Source: Bacteroidota bacterium (GTDB lineage Bacteria; Bacteroidota; Bacteroidia; Chitinophagales; Chitinophagaceae). Taken from it: 64,000 bases of DNA. The stretch is from contig VBAT01000019.1 of NCBI GenBank assembly GCA_005884665.1, positions 37,563-101,562 of the forward strand. The letters are read 5' to 3'. Numbering within the stretch: position 1 is the stretch's first letter; each line of letters begins with the position of its first letter. This document shows positions 42,913 to 51,337 of this stretch, piece after piece. The notes beneath the pieces were generated by a model. It was given only the letters and a program-made list of their open reading frames with translations. It had not been told where the DNA came from and searched no databases. The position numbers and the translations under genes were made by a program.

Positions 42913-44073
42913 ATGGCTGAAATACTGATCATAGATGACGAAAAGGCGATCCGGAAGACATTAAGCGAGATCCTTTCATTCGAAGGGTACAAGATAGATG
43001 AGGCCTCTGACGGCGAAGAGGGGTTGAAGAAATTCAAGGATAAGTCTTACGATGTCGTGCTCTGCGACATCAAGATGCCCAAGATAGATGGTATCGAATT
43101 CCTACAGAAAGCAGGTGAAAGTAATGGCGACACTCCCATAATCATGATCTCGGGTCACGGCAATATAGAAACCGCCGTAGAAGCGGTTAAAAAAGGGGCC
43201 TATGATTTTATTTCCAAACCGCCGGACCTTAACAGGTTGCTGATCACAATCCGCAACGCGATGGAGAAAAACAGCCTGGTCACCGAAGCCAAAGTACTGA
43301 AAAGAAAAGTGACAAGAGTGCAGGAAATGGTGGGCAACTCGGCGCCTATCGTAAAAATAAAGGACACTATTGACAAGGTCGCTGCTACTGATGCGCGGAT
43401 TATGATCACCGGGGAAAACGGGGTGGGTAAAGAGCTTGTCGCCCGTTGGATACATGAGAAAAGCAACCGTAACACGGGTCCCCTGGTAGAGGTCAACTGC
43501 GCAGCTATCCCAACCGAGCTTATCGAAAGCGAACTGTTCGGTCATGAAAAAGGGTCTTTTACTTCAGCTATCAAACAACGCATCGGCAAATTCGAACAGG
43601 CCAATGGAGGCACACTGTTCCTGGATGAGATAGGGGACATGAGCCTGAATGCCCAGGCAAAAGTGCTTCGCGCCCTGCAGGAAGGTAAGATCACAAGAGT
43701 AGGAGCGGATAAGGATATCAACGTGGATGTACGGGTTATTGCCGCAACCAATAAAGATCTTTTAAAGGAAGTGGATGCAAAAACATTTCGCCTTGACCTT
43801 TACCATCGTCTAAGCGTTATTATTATTCATGTGCCTTCGCTGAATGAGCGCCGCGATGATATCCCCATTCTTGTCGCACAGTTCCTGGAAGATATTTGCA
43901 CGGAATATGGCATTGCCAAAAAAACGATGGATGAAGATGCGATCAATCTTTTAAAAGAATACAACTGGACAGGTAATATACGTGAGCTGAGAAATGTTGT
44001 GGAAAGACTGGTAATACTTTCCGCGAAGGAAATTACAGCGGACGATGTGAGGAGTTATGTACTACCGAGATGA
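42913..44073 (+). CDS. NtrC-type response regulator lacking a DNA-binding domain
   Basis: The 386-residue protein has a receiver domain with the phosphoacceptor Asp52 (VVLCDIKMPKIDG) and a sigma-54-interaction AAA+ domain with Walker A GENGVGKE (167-174) and Walker B TLFLDEIGD (234-242). The GAFTGA loop that contacts sigma-54 is GSFTSA (214-219), keeping the Phe-Thr pair but losing one Gly. The protein ends ADDVRSYVLPR after the AAA+ lid, with no Fis-type HTH. It may therefore act from solution, bind DNA through a partner, or not use sigma-54. No histidine kinase is adjacent. Confidence 0.9.
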   Translation: MAEILIIDDEKAIRKTLSEILSFEGYKIDEASDGEEGLKKFKDKSYDVVLCDIKMPKIDGIEFLQKAGESNGDTPIIMISGHGNIETAVEAVKKGAYDFISKPPDLNRLLITIRNAMEKNSLVTEAKVLKRKVTRVQEMVGNSAPIVKIKDTIDKVAATDARIMITGENGVGKELVARWIHEKSNRNTGPLVEVNCAAIPTELIESELFGHEKGSFTSAIKQRIGKFEQANGGTLFLDEIGDMSLNAQAKVLRALQEGKITRVGADKDINVDVRVIAATNKDLLKEVDAKTFRLDLYHRLSVIIIHVPSLNERRDDIPILVAQFLEDICTEYGIAKKTMDEDAINLLKEYNWTGNIRELRNVVERLVILSAKEITADDVRSYVLPR

Positions 44074-44145
44074 ATTATTAATTAAGAATTGTAAATGAGG
44101 AAGGGTTTACAGTGTAGGGTTATTTTCAAACGTTGAGAGGTCATT

Positions 44146-44185
44146 CACCATTGACCTCCCGATAGCCGTCGGGACACCATTGACC
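44146..44185. repeat. Palindrome family G with flanking direct words, copy 2
   Basis: CACCATTGACCTCCCGATAG and CCGTCGGGACACCATTGACC form palindrome G (TCCCGATAGCCGTCGGGA) between two copies of CACCATTGACC in direct orientation. Copy 1 at 17096 keeps parts of the same flanks. Confidence 0.7.
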
Positions 44186-44257
44186 GGGATTAAAGGACCG
44201 CCTGCCGTCTTTTGCAAAACTTTCCGATATATAATTTCTACAAACAGATTATTCCGA

Positions 44258-44265
44258 TAATTTTG
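44258..44265 (+). promoter_or_regulatory. Possible -7 box of lepB
   Basis: TAATTTTG matches TAnnTTTG and lies 20 bp before the lepB start. No convincing -33 TTTG is seen at the usual spacing. Confidence 0.4.
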
Positions 44266-44285
44266 TCCGCTATAAAATAAGGCTC

Positions 44286-45824
44286 ATGCCATTACACGAT
44301 TTACTCATTATCTATCTCATCGGTACTTTACTTGTTTTCCTTCCTTCGTTTGGACTGGCAAAGCTGTTTACCAGGGTAGGCGTGCCCGCCTGGAAAGCAT
44401 ACGTTCCTTTTTATAATACATGGGTGATGCAGGATATTGCCAAAAGACCGAAACATTGGGTATTCTGGCAATTCATTCCCGTGGTTGGATGGTTTATTAC
44501 CCCCGGTATATTTATTGAATTCGCCAAAGTGTTTGGTGTATTCTCGCTACGCCAGCATACAATGGCCTCCCTGTTTGCTTTCCTTTATTTTCCCTGGCTG
44601 GCAAGTAGACCAACAACCAAATTCATCGGTGCGGAGGCTGTGAAGAAACACAAGAAAAAAAGCTGGAGAGAATGGGTGGATGCAGCCATATTCGCCGTTG
44701 TTGCCGCCACCTTAATCCGGACATTTATTTTCGAGGCCTATACAATCCCTTCCGGCTCTATGGAAAAAACCCTGCTGATACGGGATTTTCTTTTTGTCAG
44801 CAAACTGAGCTACGGACCCAGGATACCGAATACGCCTTTATCATTTCCTTTTGTTCATAATTATCTACCCATTGTAAATACTAAATCTTATTCTGAGCTG
44901 ATCAAGCTTCCTTATGTCCGTTGGTTCCCCTCATCGCCGAAACGTGGAGATGTTGTAGTATTCAATTTTCCCGCGGGAGATACAGTGATCCATGCCGAAA
45001 ATTTTGAATCGCAGAATCCATATATAGATATCAAAAGAAGGGCCCTTAGAGGGTCCGCCGAAGACCAGGGTTACCTGGCCGATCCTGTCAACTATCCGAT
45101 AGTCGTTCACCCGGTTGATAAAACGGATAATTATATAAAACGCTGCGTCGGTGTTTCCGGTGACACTATCCAGGTAAAGGACGACGTGGTATATGCGAAT
45201 GGCCAAAGACAGGAACTTGCTCCTTCCTCGGAAATCAATTACCTGGTAACTGTATCCACGCAGTTCTTTGATCCTGATGTTATGAAAAAAGAATACGATG
45301 TGGATTTTGATAAAGGCGAATACGTGGGAATGGGAAACAATGTATACAGGATGTTGCTTACACGAACGGCAAAGGACAAAATGCTGGCCAACGGGTTTGC
45401 CAAAAACATTGTGGTAGATTCTACTTATATGGGCGGCGGCGGAGAGGTGTTCCCTTATGATAATGTCGGCGGTCATGAAAAATGGGGCCGCGAAAACTTC
45501 GGACCTGTATGGGTGCCCAGGAAAGGCGGTACTGTTGTATTGACACCCGAAAATTATGGTATCTACGAACGCGCGATTCGCATTTATGAGAAAAATGATT
45601 TCTACCAGGGCAATGGCAAATTCTACCTGAACGACAAAGAAGTTACCCAATACACTTTCAAAATGGATTATTACTGGATGATGGGAGATAACAGGCAGGG
45701 ATCACAGGACTCCAGGTATTGGGGTTTTGTCCCCGAAGACCGGATTGTAGGTAAAGCCTGGATGATCTGGTTCAGTTGGGATAAAGGACCGAGATGGAAA
45801 AGGCTTTTTAAGATCGTTAGATAA
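44286..45824 (+). CDS. lepB: Signal peptidase I, long Bacteroidota form
   Basis: The 512-residue membrane protease has two to three N-terminal hydrophobic segments and a further one at 132-148 just before the catalytic domain. The serine motif is YTIPSGSMEKTLLIRDFLFVSK, with catalytic Ser158 and Ser156 as likely oxyanion helper. The lysine motif is NYIKRCVGVSGDTIQV, and the final box is YYWMMGDNRQGSQDSRYWGFV. It removes signal peptides from exported proteins, of which this window has many. Typical LepB is 250-330 residues; the extra N-terminus and a roughly 150-residue insert between the Lys box and GDNR box make it long. Confidence 0.92.
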   Translation: MPLHDLLIIYLIGTLLVFLPSFGLAKLFTRVGVPAWKAYVPFYNTWVMQDIAKRPKHWVFWQFIPVVGWFITPGIFIEFAKVFGVFSLRQHTMASLFAFLYFPWLASRPTTKFIGAEAVKKHKKKSWREWVDAAIFAVVAATLIRTFIFEAYTIPSGSMEKTLLIRDFLFVSKLSYGPRIPNTPLSFPFVHNYLPIVNTKSYSELIKLPYVRWFPSSPKRGDVVVFNFPAGDTVIHAENFESQNPYIDIKRRALRGSAEDQGYLADPVNYPIVVHPVDKTDNYIKRCVGVSGDTIQVKDDVVYANGQRQELAPSSEINYLVTVSTQFFDPDVMKKEYDVDFDKGEYVGMGNNVYRMLLTRTAKDKMLANGFAKNIVVDSTYMGGGGEVFPYDNVGGHEKWGRENFGPVWVPRKGGTVVLTPENYGIYERAIRIYEKNDFYQGNGKFYLNDKEVTQYTFKMDYYWMMGDNRQGSQDSRYWGFVPEDRIVGKAWMIWFSWDKGPRWKRLFKIVR

Positions 45825-45843
45825 TTACAGTGGCAGCATCACG

Positions 45844-45865
45844 ATAATTATTGTTCAATAATTAT
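45844..45865. promoter_or_regulatory. Perfect 10-bp inverted repeat just before cdd
   Basis: ATAATTATTG, TT, CAATAATTAT form a perfect inverted repeat with a 2-bp centre. It ends 5 bp before the cdd start codon. It could be an operator for a dimeric repressor, or an RNA hairpin near the start. No T tract follows, so a terminator is less likely. Confidence 0.6.
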
Positions 45866-45870
45866 TCATC

Positions 45871-46356
45871 ATGAAGGAAAACAAGTTTGAATTTCAATAC
45901 GAAGTTTATAACGACATCTCCGAACTGACAAAAGAAGATGCTGACCTGCTTATTAATGCCAGGGCCACGACCAAACAGGCTTATGCTCCCTATTCCAATT
46001 TTTTTGTGGGTGCTGTCGCCCGGTTAACCAATGGTGAAACCGTCGCCGGAACCAACCAGGAGAATGCATCCTATCCTGTCGGGATATGTGCAGAAAGAGT
46101 TTTATTGGGAAATGCAGCGACAATTTACCCGGGAGTAAGCATCGATACGATTGCGATCAGCTATGATAGCAAAGAGGTGGCCAGTGATCATCCCATTTCT
46201 CCCTGCGGTATGTGCCGCCAGGCATTGCTGGAATACGAAACGAGAACAGGAGCGCCTATCCGTTTATTGTTGGCAGGACAGCAAGGAAAAATATACATAG
46301 TAAAGACTGTCCGCTTCTTATTACCCTTTGCCTTCGACAGCAGCGAATTATTATGA
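45871..46356 (+). CDS. cdd: Cytidine deaminase
   Basis: The 161-residue protein has the zinc-site motifs of the family: NASYPVGICAERVLLGNAA (Cys and catalytic Glu) and SPCGMCRQALLEY (two further Cys). The substrate-binding segment YSNFFVGAVARLTNG precedes them. It deaminates cytidine and deoxycytidine in pyrimidine salvage. The length fits the homotetrameric form plus a slightly longer N-terminus. The stop overlaps the next start (ATGA), so it is coupled to the VanZ-like gene. Confidence 0.95.
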   Translation: MKENKFEFQYEVYNDISELTKEDADLLINARATTKQAYAPYSNFFVGAVARLTNGETVAGTNQENASYPVGICAERVLLGNAATIYPGVSIDTIAISYDSKEVASDHPISPCGMCRQALLEYETRTGAPIRLLLAGQQGKIYIVKTVRFLLPFAFDSSELL

Positions 46357-46760
46357 GTCTTTTTACCAGGAAACTTGCCTTTCATATCGTTCTTCCCCTG
46401 GCCGCCGGTGTGGCCATCTATATTTTCTTTCGTCAAAATACATGGTTCCATTATCATTTTCTTCCACCGGGCTTTCATCCTATTGTCCTTCCACGTTCCC
46501 CGTTGAATGATGTATTCATATTCAACGTCCCGGATTTCTGCTGGGCCTACTCGCTTGCCTCTTCTTTATTTTACTGGGGAAGGATCGACCGGGTACGCAA
46601 CAGGTTTTTCCCGGTATTCGTCCTGTTGCTAATAGTTACGGCGGAGTCCCTGCAGTATTTTTTTTCTTCCCGGTTCACTTTTGACTGGATAGATCTCACT
46701 GCAGCGATACTGGCATTCCTCCTGTCTTTCCTGCTAAATGGCCGGCATGAAATTGCTTAA
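46353..46760 (+). CDS. VanZ-like small membrane protein
   Basis: The start at 46353 overlaps the cdd stop (ATGA) and gives 135 residues. There are three to four hydrophobic helices (FHIVLPLAAGVAIYIFF; FCWAYSLASSLFYWG; FFPVFVLLLIVTAESLQYFF; IDLTAAILAFLLSFLL). The pattern ESLQYFFSSRFTFDWIDLTAA resembles VanZ-like family proteins (usual ExxQ...R..D..D). The role is unknown; VanZ affects glycopeptide tolerance in other bacteria. The next gene overlaps by 23 bp. Confidence 0.7.
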   Translation: MSLFTRKLAFHIVLPLAAGVAIYIFFRQNTWFHYHFLPPGFHPIVLPRSPLNDVFIFNVPDFCWAYSLASSLFYWGRIDRVRNRFFPVFVLLLIVTAESLQYFFSSRFTFDWIDLTAAILAFLLSFLLNGRHEIA

Positions 46761-47100
46761 GAAGTTTATACCCGCATTGATCATTATTGCATTTTCCTTC
46801 TTGTATATCGCGACCAGTAAAGTAGTTCCCTGCGATGATTATTGCCGCCAGCTCTACCGGCTGGATACGATGGTAATAAAAAACAGGAGCTATGTTGGAT
46901 ATGTAGGATCCTGTATTTCCGGCAAACCCAAAAATGATACGCTTTGTATATCGATTTTTAATTCGCAGGGAATTGACTGGAACCTGTTCGCTGATACAGT
47001 TTGCACGTATGCCGCCCAAATCGGGATGACCGGCCAAACGATACTGGTTCTTAAATATGGTTCACCTCCAGATACGCTGGCAAAAAAACATTGTCCCTAA
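46738..47100 (+). CDS. Small exported protein, unknown function
   Basis: The 120-residue product overlaps the VanZ-like gene by 23 bp; a second ATG at 46747 (MKLLKKF) is equally possible. It has a signal-anchor or signal peptide (FIPALIIIAFSFLYIA). The mature part has several Cys (VVPCDDYC, GSCISG, TLCISI, DTVCTY), which could form disulfides in the periplasm. No family was recognised. It ends 4 bp inside the convergent ogt gene end. Confidence 0.65.
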   Translation: MAGMKLLKKFIPALIIIAFSFLYIATSKVVPCDDYCRQLYRLDTMVIKNRSYVGYVGSCISGKPKNDTLCISIFNSQGIDWNLFADTVCTYAAQIGMTGQTILVLKYGSPPDTLAKKHCP

Positions 47101-47594
47101 AACAGGGTCTGTACACCGTGTGCAATCTTCATTTCATGCTCCAGCAGCCATTTCTTTCTCCACAAACCTCCGCCATATCCTACCAGGGTCCTGTCAGAAC
47201 CGATAACGCGGTGACAGGGAACGATGATGGCGATATTATTTTTTCCGTTGGCGCTTGCAACGGCGCGGGTCGCCCTGGGATCACCGGTTTTGATGGCCAG
47301 CTCAAGATAGCTGATCGTTTTGCCAAAGGGAATTGACGTTAATATATTCCAGACCTGCTTTTGAAAGACAGTTCCTTCCTGGTTCAGGGGCAGATCAAAA
47401 AACCTGCGTTCACCATTGAAGTACTGGATAAGTTGTTCTATGCATTGAATGACCAGGGGAGGAAGTGTCTTTTTATTGCCACCACTTTTTTCGCTGATAT
47501 CATGAAAGCTGACTTCTGAAATAAAATCTGTCGTGCCGCCAATCTTCAGCAGTCCCACGGGTGAGTGATAATATGCAGTAAAAGTTTCAGCCAA
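47097..47594 (-). CDS. ogt: Methylated-DNA-[protein]-cysteine S-methyltransferase
   Basis: The 165-residue protein has the alkyl-acceptor motif IIVPCHRVIGSDRTLVGYGGG with the reactive Cys, a helix-turn-helix segment FGKTISYLELAIKTGDPRATRAVASANGKN with the Arg finger, and an N-terminal domain typical of Ogt/AGT. It repairs O6-methylguanine by suicide transfer of the alkyl group to Cys. It is translationally linked to the upstream CsaA-like gene (8 bp overlap). Confidence 0.94.
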   Translation of the reverse strand: MAETFTAYYHSPVGLLKIGGTTDFISEVSFHDISEKSGGNKKTLPPLVIQCIEQLIQYFNGERRFFDLPLNQEGTVFQKQVWNILTSIPFGKTISYLELAIKTGDPRATRAVASANGKNNIAIIVPCHRVIGSDRTLVGYGGGLWRKKWLLEHEMKIAHGVQTLF

Positions 47595-47919
47595 TTTTCA
47601 TCCCATTTGTGACCGGCTTGCCGGGTTGCAATAAAATTACGTCTTTGTTGTCATCATAAACTCCCAGCACCAGGCATTCGCTGATAAAAGTAGCGATTTG
47701 CTTCGGTGGAAAGTTGACCACGGCGATTACCTGGCGGTTCAGCAAATCTGCCCTGGAATAGTGTACCGTTACCTGTGCTGACGATCGCTTAACACCCAAC
47801 TCCCCAAAATCGATGACCATTTTATAAGCCGGCCTCCGCGCCTGCGGGAATTCCTCTACTTCTATGACAGTACCGACACGCATGTCGATTTTTTCGAAAT
47901 CGCTCCAACTAATCTCCAT
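47587..47919 (-). CDS. csaA: CsaA-like tRNA-binding domain protein
   Basis: The 110-residue protein is a single tRNA-binding OB-fold: FEKIDMRVGTVIEVEEFPQARRPAYKMVIDFG, VNFPPKQIATFISECLVLGVYD and a closing QPGKPVTNGMKIG. This matches CsaA, a dimeric chaperone-like protein linked with export and RNA binding. Its 3' end overlaps ogt by 8 bp, so both should come from one message. Confidence 0.92.
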   Translation of the reverse strand: MEISWSDFEKIDMRVGTVIEVEEFPQARRPAYKMVIDFGELGVKRSSAQVTVHYSRADLLNRQVIAVVNFPPKQIATFISECLVLGVYDDNKDVILLQPGKPVTNGMKIG

Positions 47920-47937
47920 AATGCTGAATTATGAACC

Positions 47938-47970
47938 TGCCTGTCGCCTGCCTCTCCGGCAGGCAGATTA
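47938..47970. repeat. Palindrome family H, variant
   Basis: CCTGCCTGTCGCCTGCC and CTCCGGCAGGCAG form a GC-rich hairpin with CTGCC/GGCAG arms. It is flanked on both sides by the words AATTATGAAC and GATTATGAAC. It lies upstream of csaA on the minus strand. Confidence 0.55.
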
Positions 47971-48100
47971 TGAACGCTTCCTAAAGTACGATTTTCCCAA
48001 CCACTCACACCCCACATCTCACTTCTCACGTCTTTCAACCCCACCAAACTTTTTTTGATCATTAAACGGCTTGCCAGTAACTTTCTGCAAAGTTTGTCAT

Positions 48101-49540
48101 ATGAGTAATAAAAAACAATTCAGCGCCTCCCGCCGGCGGTTTATCCGTAACGCCTCAATTGCCGGGAGCGGTTTTTTCATCGTACCACGTCATGTACTGG
48201 GCCGCGGGTTTGTGGCGCCGAGCGATAAATTGAATATAGCCGCCATCGGCGCAGGTGGAAAGGGCGGAGACGATATTTCAGAATTCTCCAAGAGTCCCAA
48301 TGTAAATATTGTAGCGCTTTGCGACGTGGATGACAGGCAGTCCGCAAAATCGAGAGAAAAATTTCCCAAAGCCAGTTATTACAAGGATTTCAGGGAAATG
48401 CTCAGCAAAGAAAAGAATAACATTGATGCCTGCTCCATCTCCACACCCGATCATACTCATGCTGTAGCTACATTAGCTGCCATGCAGCTGGGCAAACATG
48501 TGTATACGCAGAAACCTTTGACGCATGACATCTATGAGGCAAGGATACTTGCACAGGCAGCTAAAAAGTATAAGGTAATAACGCAGATGGGCAACCAGGG
48601 CGGATCGGGGGACGGAGTGCGTGCCGCCAAGGAAATCTATGATTCGGGAATGATCGGCGATGTACACGAGGCACATGCCTGGACCAACCGGCCCGTTTGG
48701 CCGCAGGGAATAGCAACCCCCACGGGAAAATTTGATGTGCCCAAAGAACTGAATTGGGATCTTTGGCTGGGCACTGCAAAATGGATTGAATATAACCCCG
48801 CCTACCTTCCTTTTAACTGGCGCGGCTGGTGGGCATTTGGTACCGGCGCCCTGGGCGATATGGCCTGTCATATTATGGACCCGATCTATCGTATCCTTCC
48901 AATCGATTATCCTGATTCAGCCGAATGCAGTGTAACCAATGTCTGGAAGAATATGTGGGCCGAAGGGAATTACGTGGACAGTTGTCCGCCCGCATCGATC
49001 ATTCACCTGAACTATCCAAGAAAAGATGGAAAAGGAAATATAAAGATCTCCTGGCATGACGGGGGACTATTGCCTGAACGCCCTGACGAATTGTTGCCGG
49101 AAGAAGAGTTTGGTAACTGGGATGGTGGGGTATTGTTTGTAGGGACAAAGGGAAAGCTTCTATGCGATTGTTATGGCGCCAACCCCAGATTATTGCCTAC
49201 GCGGCTAATGAAAGAAAAAACGCTACCGAAACCCACCCTGAAAAGAGTACCCGAAGGACACTATATTCAATGGGTAAATGCCTGTATCGCCGGTTATGGA
49301 AAAGGTGTGACAAGCTCCCCGTTTGAATACGCAGGACCATTTACGGAAAGCATCCTGATGGGTAACCTCGCGATAAGAAGCTGGATGATGCTAAATCCCA
49401 AGCTGAAAGACTGGGGAGATAAATATCTTGGCCGCAAAAAACTTTTGTGGGATGCAAAGAATATGAAGATCACCAATTTTGATGAAGCAAACCAGTTTGT
49501 GAAAAGAGAGTACAGAGATGGTTGGGGGTTGATGTTGTAA
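48101..49540 (+). CDS. Gfo/Idh/MocA family oxidoreductase, Tat-exported
   Basis: The start at 48101 gives 479 residues and a clean twin-arginine signal (SASRRRFIRNASIAGSGFFI). The Rossmann motif KLNIAAIGAGGKGGDDI is followed by VALCDVDDR and the EKP-like HVYTQKPLTHDIYEAR. The C-terminal domain has WWAFGTGALGDMACHIMD. Members with Tat signals oxidise sugars or glycosides in the periplasm. It is longer than the 7982 paralogue and shares its layout. The substrate is unknown. Repeat A6 begins at the stop codon. Confidence 0.92.
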   Translation: MSNKKQFSASRRRFIRNASIAGSGFFIVPRHVLGRGFVAPSDKLNIAAIGAGGKGGDDISEFSKSPNVNIVALCDVDDRQSAKSREKFPKASYYKDFREMLSKEKNNIDACSISTPDHTHAVATLAAMQLGKHVYTQKPLTHDIYEARILAQAAKKYKVITQMGNQGGSGDGVRAAKEIYDSGMIGDVHEAHAWTNRPVWPQGIATPTGKFDVPKELNWDLWLGTAKWIEYNPAYLPFNWRGWWAFGTGALGDMACHIMDPIYRILPIDYPDSAECSVTNVWKNMWAEGNYVDSCPPASIIHLNYPRKDGKGNIKISWHDGGLLPERPDELLPEEEFGNWDGGVLFVGTKGKLLCDCYGANPRLLPTRLMKEKTLPKPTLKRVPEGHYIQWVNACIAGYGKGVTSSPFEYAGPFTESILMGNLAIRSWMMLNPKLKDWGDKYLGRKKLLWDAKNMKITNFDEANQFVKREYRDGWGLML

Positions 49541-49634
49541 GGATGCTGGATTCCAGATGTTAGATGCTGGATGTTGAATAGTAGTAAGGCGCACCAGCGT
49601 CCAGTATCCCAGTATCCCGCATCAAACGTCTCGC
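49541..49634. repeat. Interspersed inverted repeat, family A, copy 6 (both arms)
   Basis: The left arm GGATGCTGGATTCCAG, then TTAGATGCTGGATGTTG, starts directly after the oxidoreductase stop codon. The right arm CGTCCAGTATCCCAGTATCC and CGCATCAAACGTCTCGC ends at the stop of the dps gene. The unit thus fills the whole gap between two convergent genes. Confidence 0.85.
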
Positions 49635-49635
49635 T

Positions 49636-50106
49636 CTACCGTAGGTAGCTTCTTAGCATCCACGCCATCTTCTCGTGTTGCTTCAAAAGCCCGGTAGCGA
49701 AATCGCTGCTCCCAATGTCTTTGTGCTTTTCGTCGAAATCCTTAATTAGTTTACGAAGACGGTTGATTATTGTTTCGTGATCCCCGATAAGATTAGCCAG
49801 TTGGGACGCCTGCTCGCTCGGTGGATCAGGTTCATCGAGCTGTGCGAGTTTGATGATCTCTTTCAATCTTCCTTCTGCAAAATGCCCGATTGTGCGAATA
49901 CGTTCGGCGATCTCATCTATCATCTCAGCAAGCTGGGTATACTGTCCTTCGTACAGTTTATGAAACTCCATAAAGCTGGGTCCTTCAACACTCCAGTGGT
50001 AATTCCTTGTCTTATTGTAGAGGATGTGTTCATCGGCCAGCAGCTGGTTAAGCGCATACGCGACAGCCTGGCGGTTCTTGTCCGTTATTCCAATGTTTAC
50101 TTTCAT
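49636..50106 (-). CDS. dps: Dps family DNA-protection ferritin
   Basis: The 156-residue protein shows the Dps four-helix bundle. The ferroxidase-site residues are in YHWSVEGPSFMEFHKLYEGQYTQLAEMIDEIAERI, with the His and the Asp/Glu pair at the usual spacing. Dps forms a 12-mer that stores iron, scavenges peroxide and can coat DNA in starvation. The N-terminus is short, without a long Lys-rich tail, so DNA binding may be weak. A -7 box lies 17 bp upstream. Confidence 0.93.
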   Translation of the reverse strand: MKVNIGITDKNRQAVAYALNQLLADEHILYNKTRNYHWSVEGPSFMEFHKLYEGQYTQLAEMIDEIAERIRTIGHFAEGRLKEIIKLAQLDEPDPPSEQASQLANLIGDHETIINRLRKLIKDFDEKHKDIGSSDFATGLLKQHEKMAWMLRSYLR

Positions 50107-50122
50107 ATTAGGATCATTTATA

Positions 50123-50130
50123 CAAAAGTA
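50123..50130 (-). promoter_or_regulatory. Possible -7 box of dps
   Basis: On the minus strand this reads TACTTTTG, a full match to TAnnTTTG, 17 bp before the dps start. A -33 TTTG is not evident, so an activator or alternative sigma factor could be needed. Confidence 0.4.
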
Positions 50131-50177
50131 ACACCACTCGGAGGAAAAAAGGGGAGAATCTTGAAAGCTGACTTGTG

Positions 50178-50259
50178 GAACGCGGATTATTATGATCGTT
50201 AAGATATTCGCGGCTCTTTTATCACCGTCATCATAATAATCTTAACAATCTGCGTTCCG
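50178..50259. repeat. Interspersed inverted repeat, family F, copy 2
   Basis: GAACGCGGATTATTATGATC on one side and CATAATAATCTTAACAATC with TGCGTTCC on the other are near reverse complements over about 82 bp. It ends 4 bp from the stop codon at 50263, the same relation as copy 1 at 11834. Confidence 0.8.
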
Positions 50260-50262
50260 GCT

Positions 50263-51129
50263 TTATTCGAGCAGTTTAGCTAATTCGAGCAGCTCATTTT
50301 TCTTATGCATTTCCTTGTCGTTTTCGAAGCAGCGGCTGAATTCTGTCAGCAGTTGCTTTATCACTTTTTTGTTCGACAGCGGTTTGAAATACGTGGCCTC
50401 AGGAGAAATTGCTACCCGTTTGAAATAATTATCTACGTCCTGGTGAGTAAATACCTGGCCGGAAGTGGGGTCAATGAAAAATTCAATCTTATGATAAGGA
50501 TTCGGGATATTCTCATCTGAATACCCGGGTTTGAAATAGGCGATAATGAACTGCTTGGGTATGTTGATCGCTTTGACAGGAATATCCAGCAGTTCGCAAA
50601 GCATCAGGTAAAGAATACCGTTGCTGATCTGGTTGCCCCGTTTTGCTTCCAGGGTCTTATGCAACAGGAATTCGTTAGGGTCTTTATAGTTTGTTTCATT
50701 GCCTTTCAAACCATAGTAGCTGTACAAAATACTGGTGACGATATTGATCTGCTCGAGCGGAGTGAGGTAATTATTCAGCTCAAGCCAGATATTTCGCCGG
50801 ATCTTTTCTATTTCCTGGAATACATTGGTAGTTGAAAGATCAGGGTACTGGAATTTACTTACGAGCAAGGCCCCGTTCATCAGGTCATGATGCCCCGATA
50901 CATTCCATTGGCGGAGATCTTCCGTAAGATCGCGGTAATGCAGGCGATGGATCAGTAATTCGATGCGCTCCTGTGTATGCTCGTCAGGCGTTGTTTCCCA
51001 TAAATGTTCGAGATTAGGAATGATGGGTTTGCCGTAATCAACGATCTTTTGTGATACCGCATCAAATACTTCCTGGTCGGGATCATCAATTAACAGGAAG
51101 AGAGCAGAGATTTCTTTGTTTGTTTCCAT
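50263..51129 (-). CDS. Transglutaminase-like (SirB1 family) protein
   Basis: The 288-residue cytosolic protein has an N-terminal HEAT-like helical part (LFLLIDDPDQEVFDAVSQKI) and a SirB1-like transglutaminase-related domain: LTPLEQINIVTSILYSYYGLKGN, DPNEFLLHKTLEAKRGNQIS, then LCELLDIPVKAINIPKQFI and KIEFFIDPTSGQVFT. The Cys-His-Asp triad of true transglutaminases is not complete (NQIS in place of a Cys), as in many SirB1 proteins, so it may be non-catalytic. Repeat F2 follows its stop. Confidence 0.8.
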   Translation of the reverse strand: METNKEISALFLLIDDPDQEVFDAVSQKIVDYGKPIIPNLEHLWETTPDEHTQERIELLIHRLHYRDLTEDLRQWNVSGHHDLMNGALLVSKFQYPDLSTTNVFQEIEKIRRNIWLELNNYLTPLEQINIVTSILYSYYGLKGNETNYKDPNEFLLHKTLEAKRGNQISNGILYLMLCELLDIPVKAINIPKQFIIAYFKPGYSDENIPNPYHKIEFFIDPTSGQVFTHQDVDNYFKRVAISPEATYFKPLSNKKVIKQLLTEFSRCFENDKEMHKKNELLELAKLLE

Positions 51130-51337
51130 GGTGGTGATTCTTGTGCAATTTAGACGATTGGTGGTTAACCAAAATAGCTAAACTTTTCCACAGGTGGTAA
51201 TATATCGCTGGTAAAATAGTCCTCAGGGCTCTAAATTGCCAGCTTGTAAAATTTCTGTTAAGGGCATGCCGTTATTTGAAATTGCCGGGTTGACGATTGG
51301 CAGAAAATTCACGGAGATCAATTAGCCAGGTCGTTAT

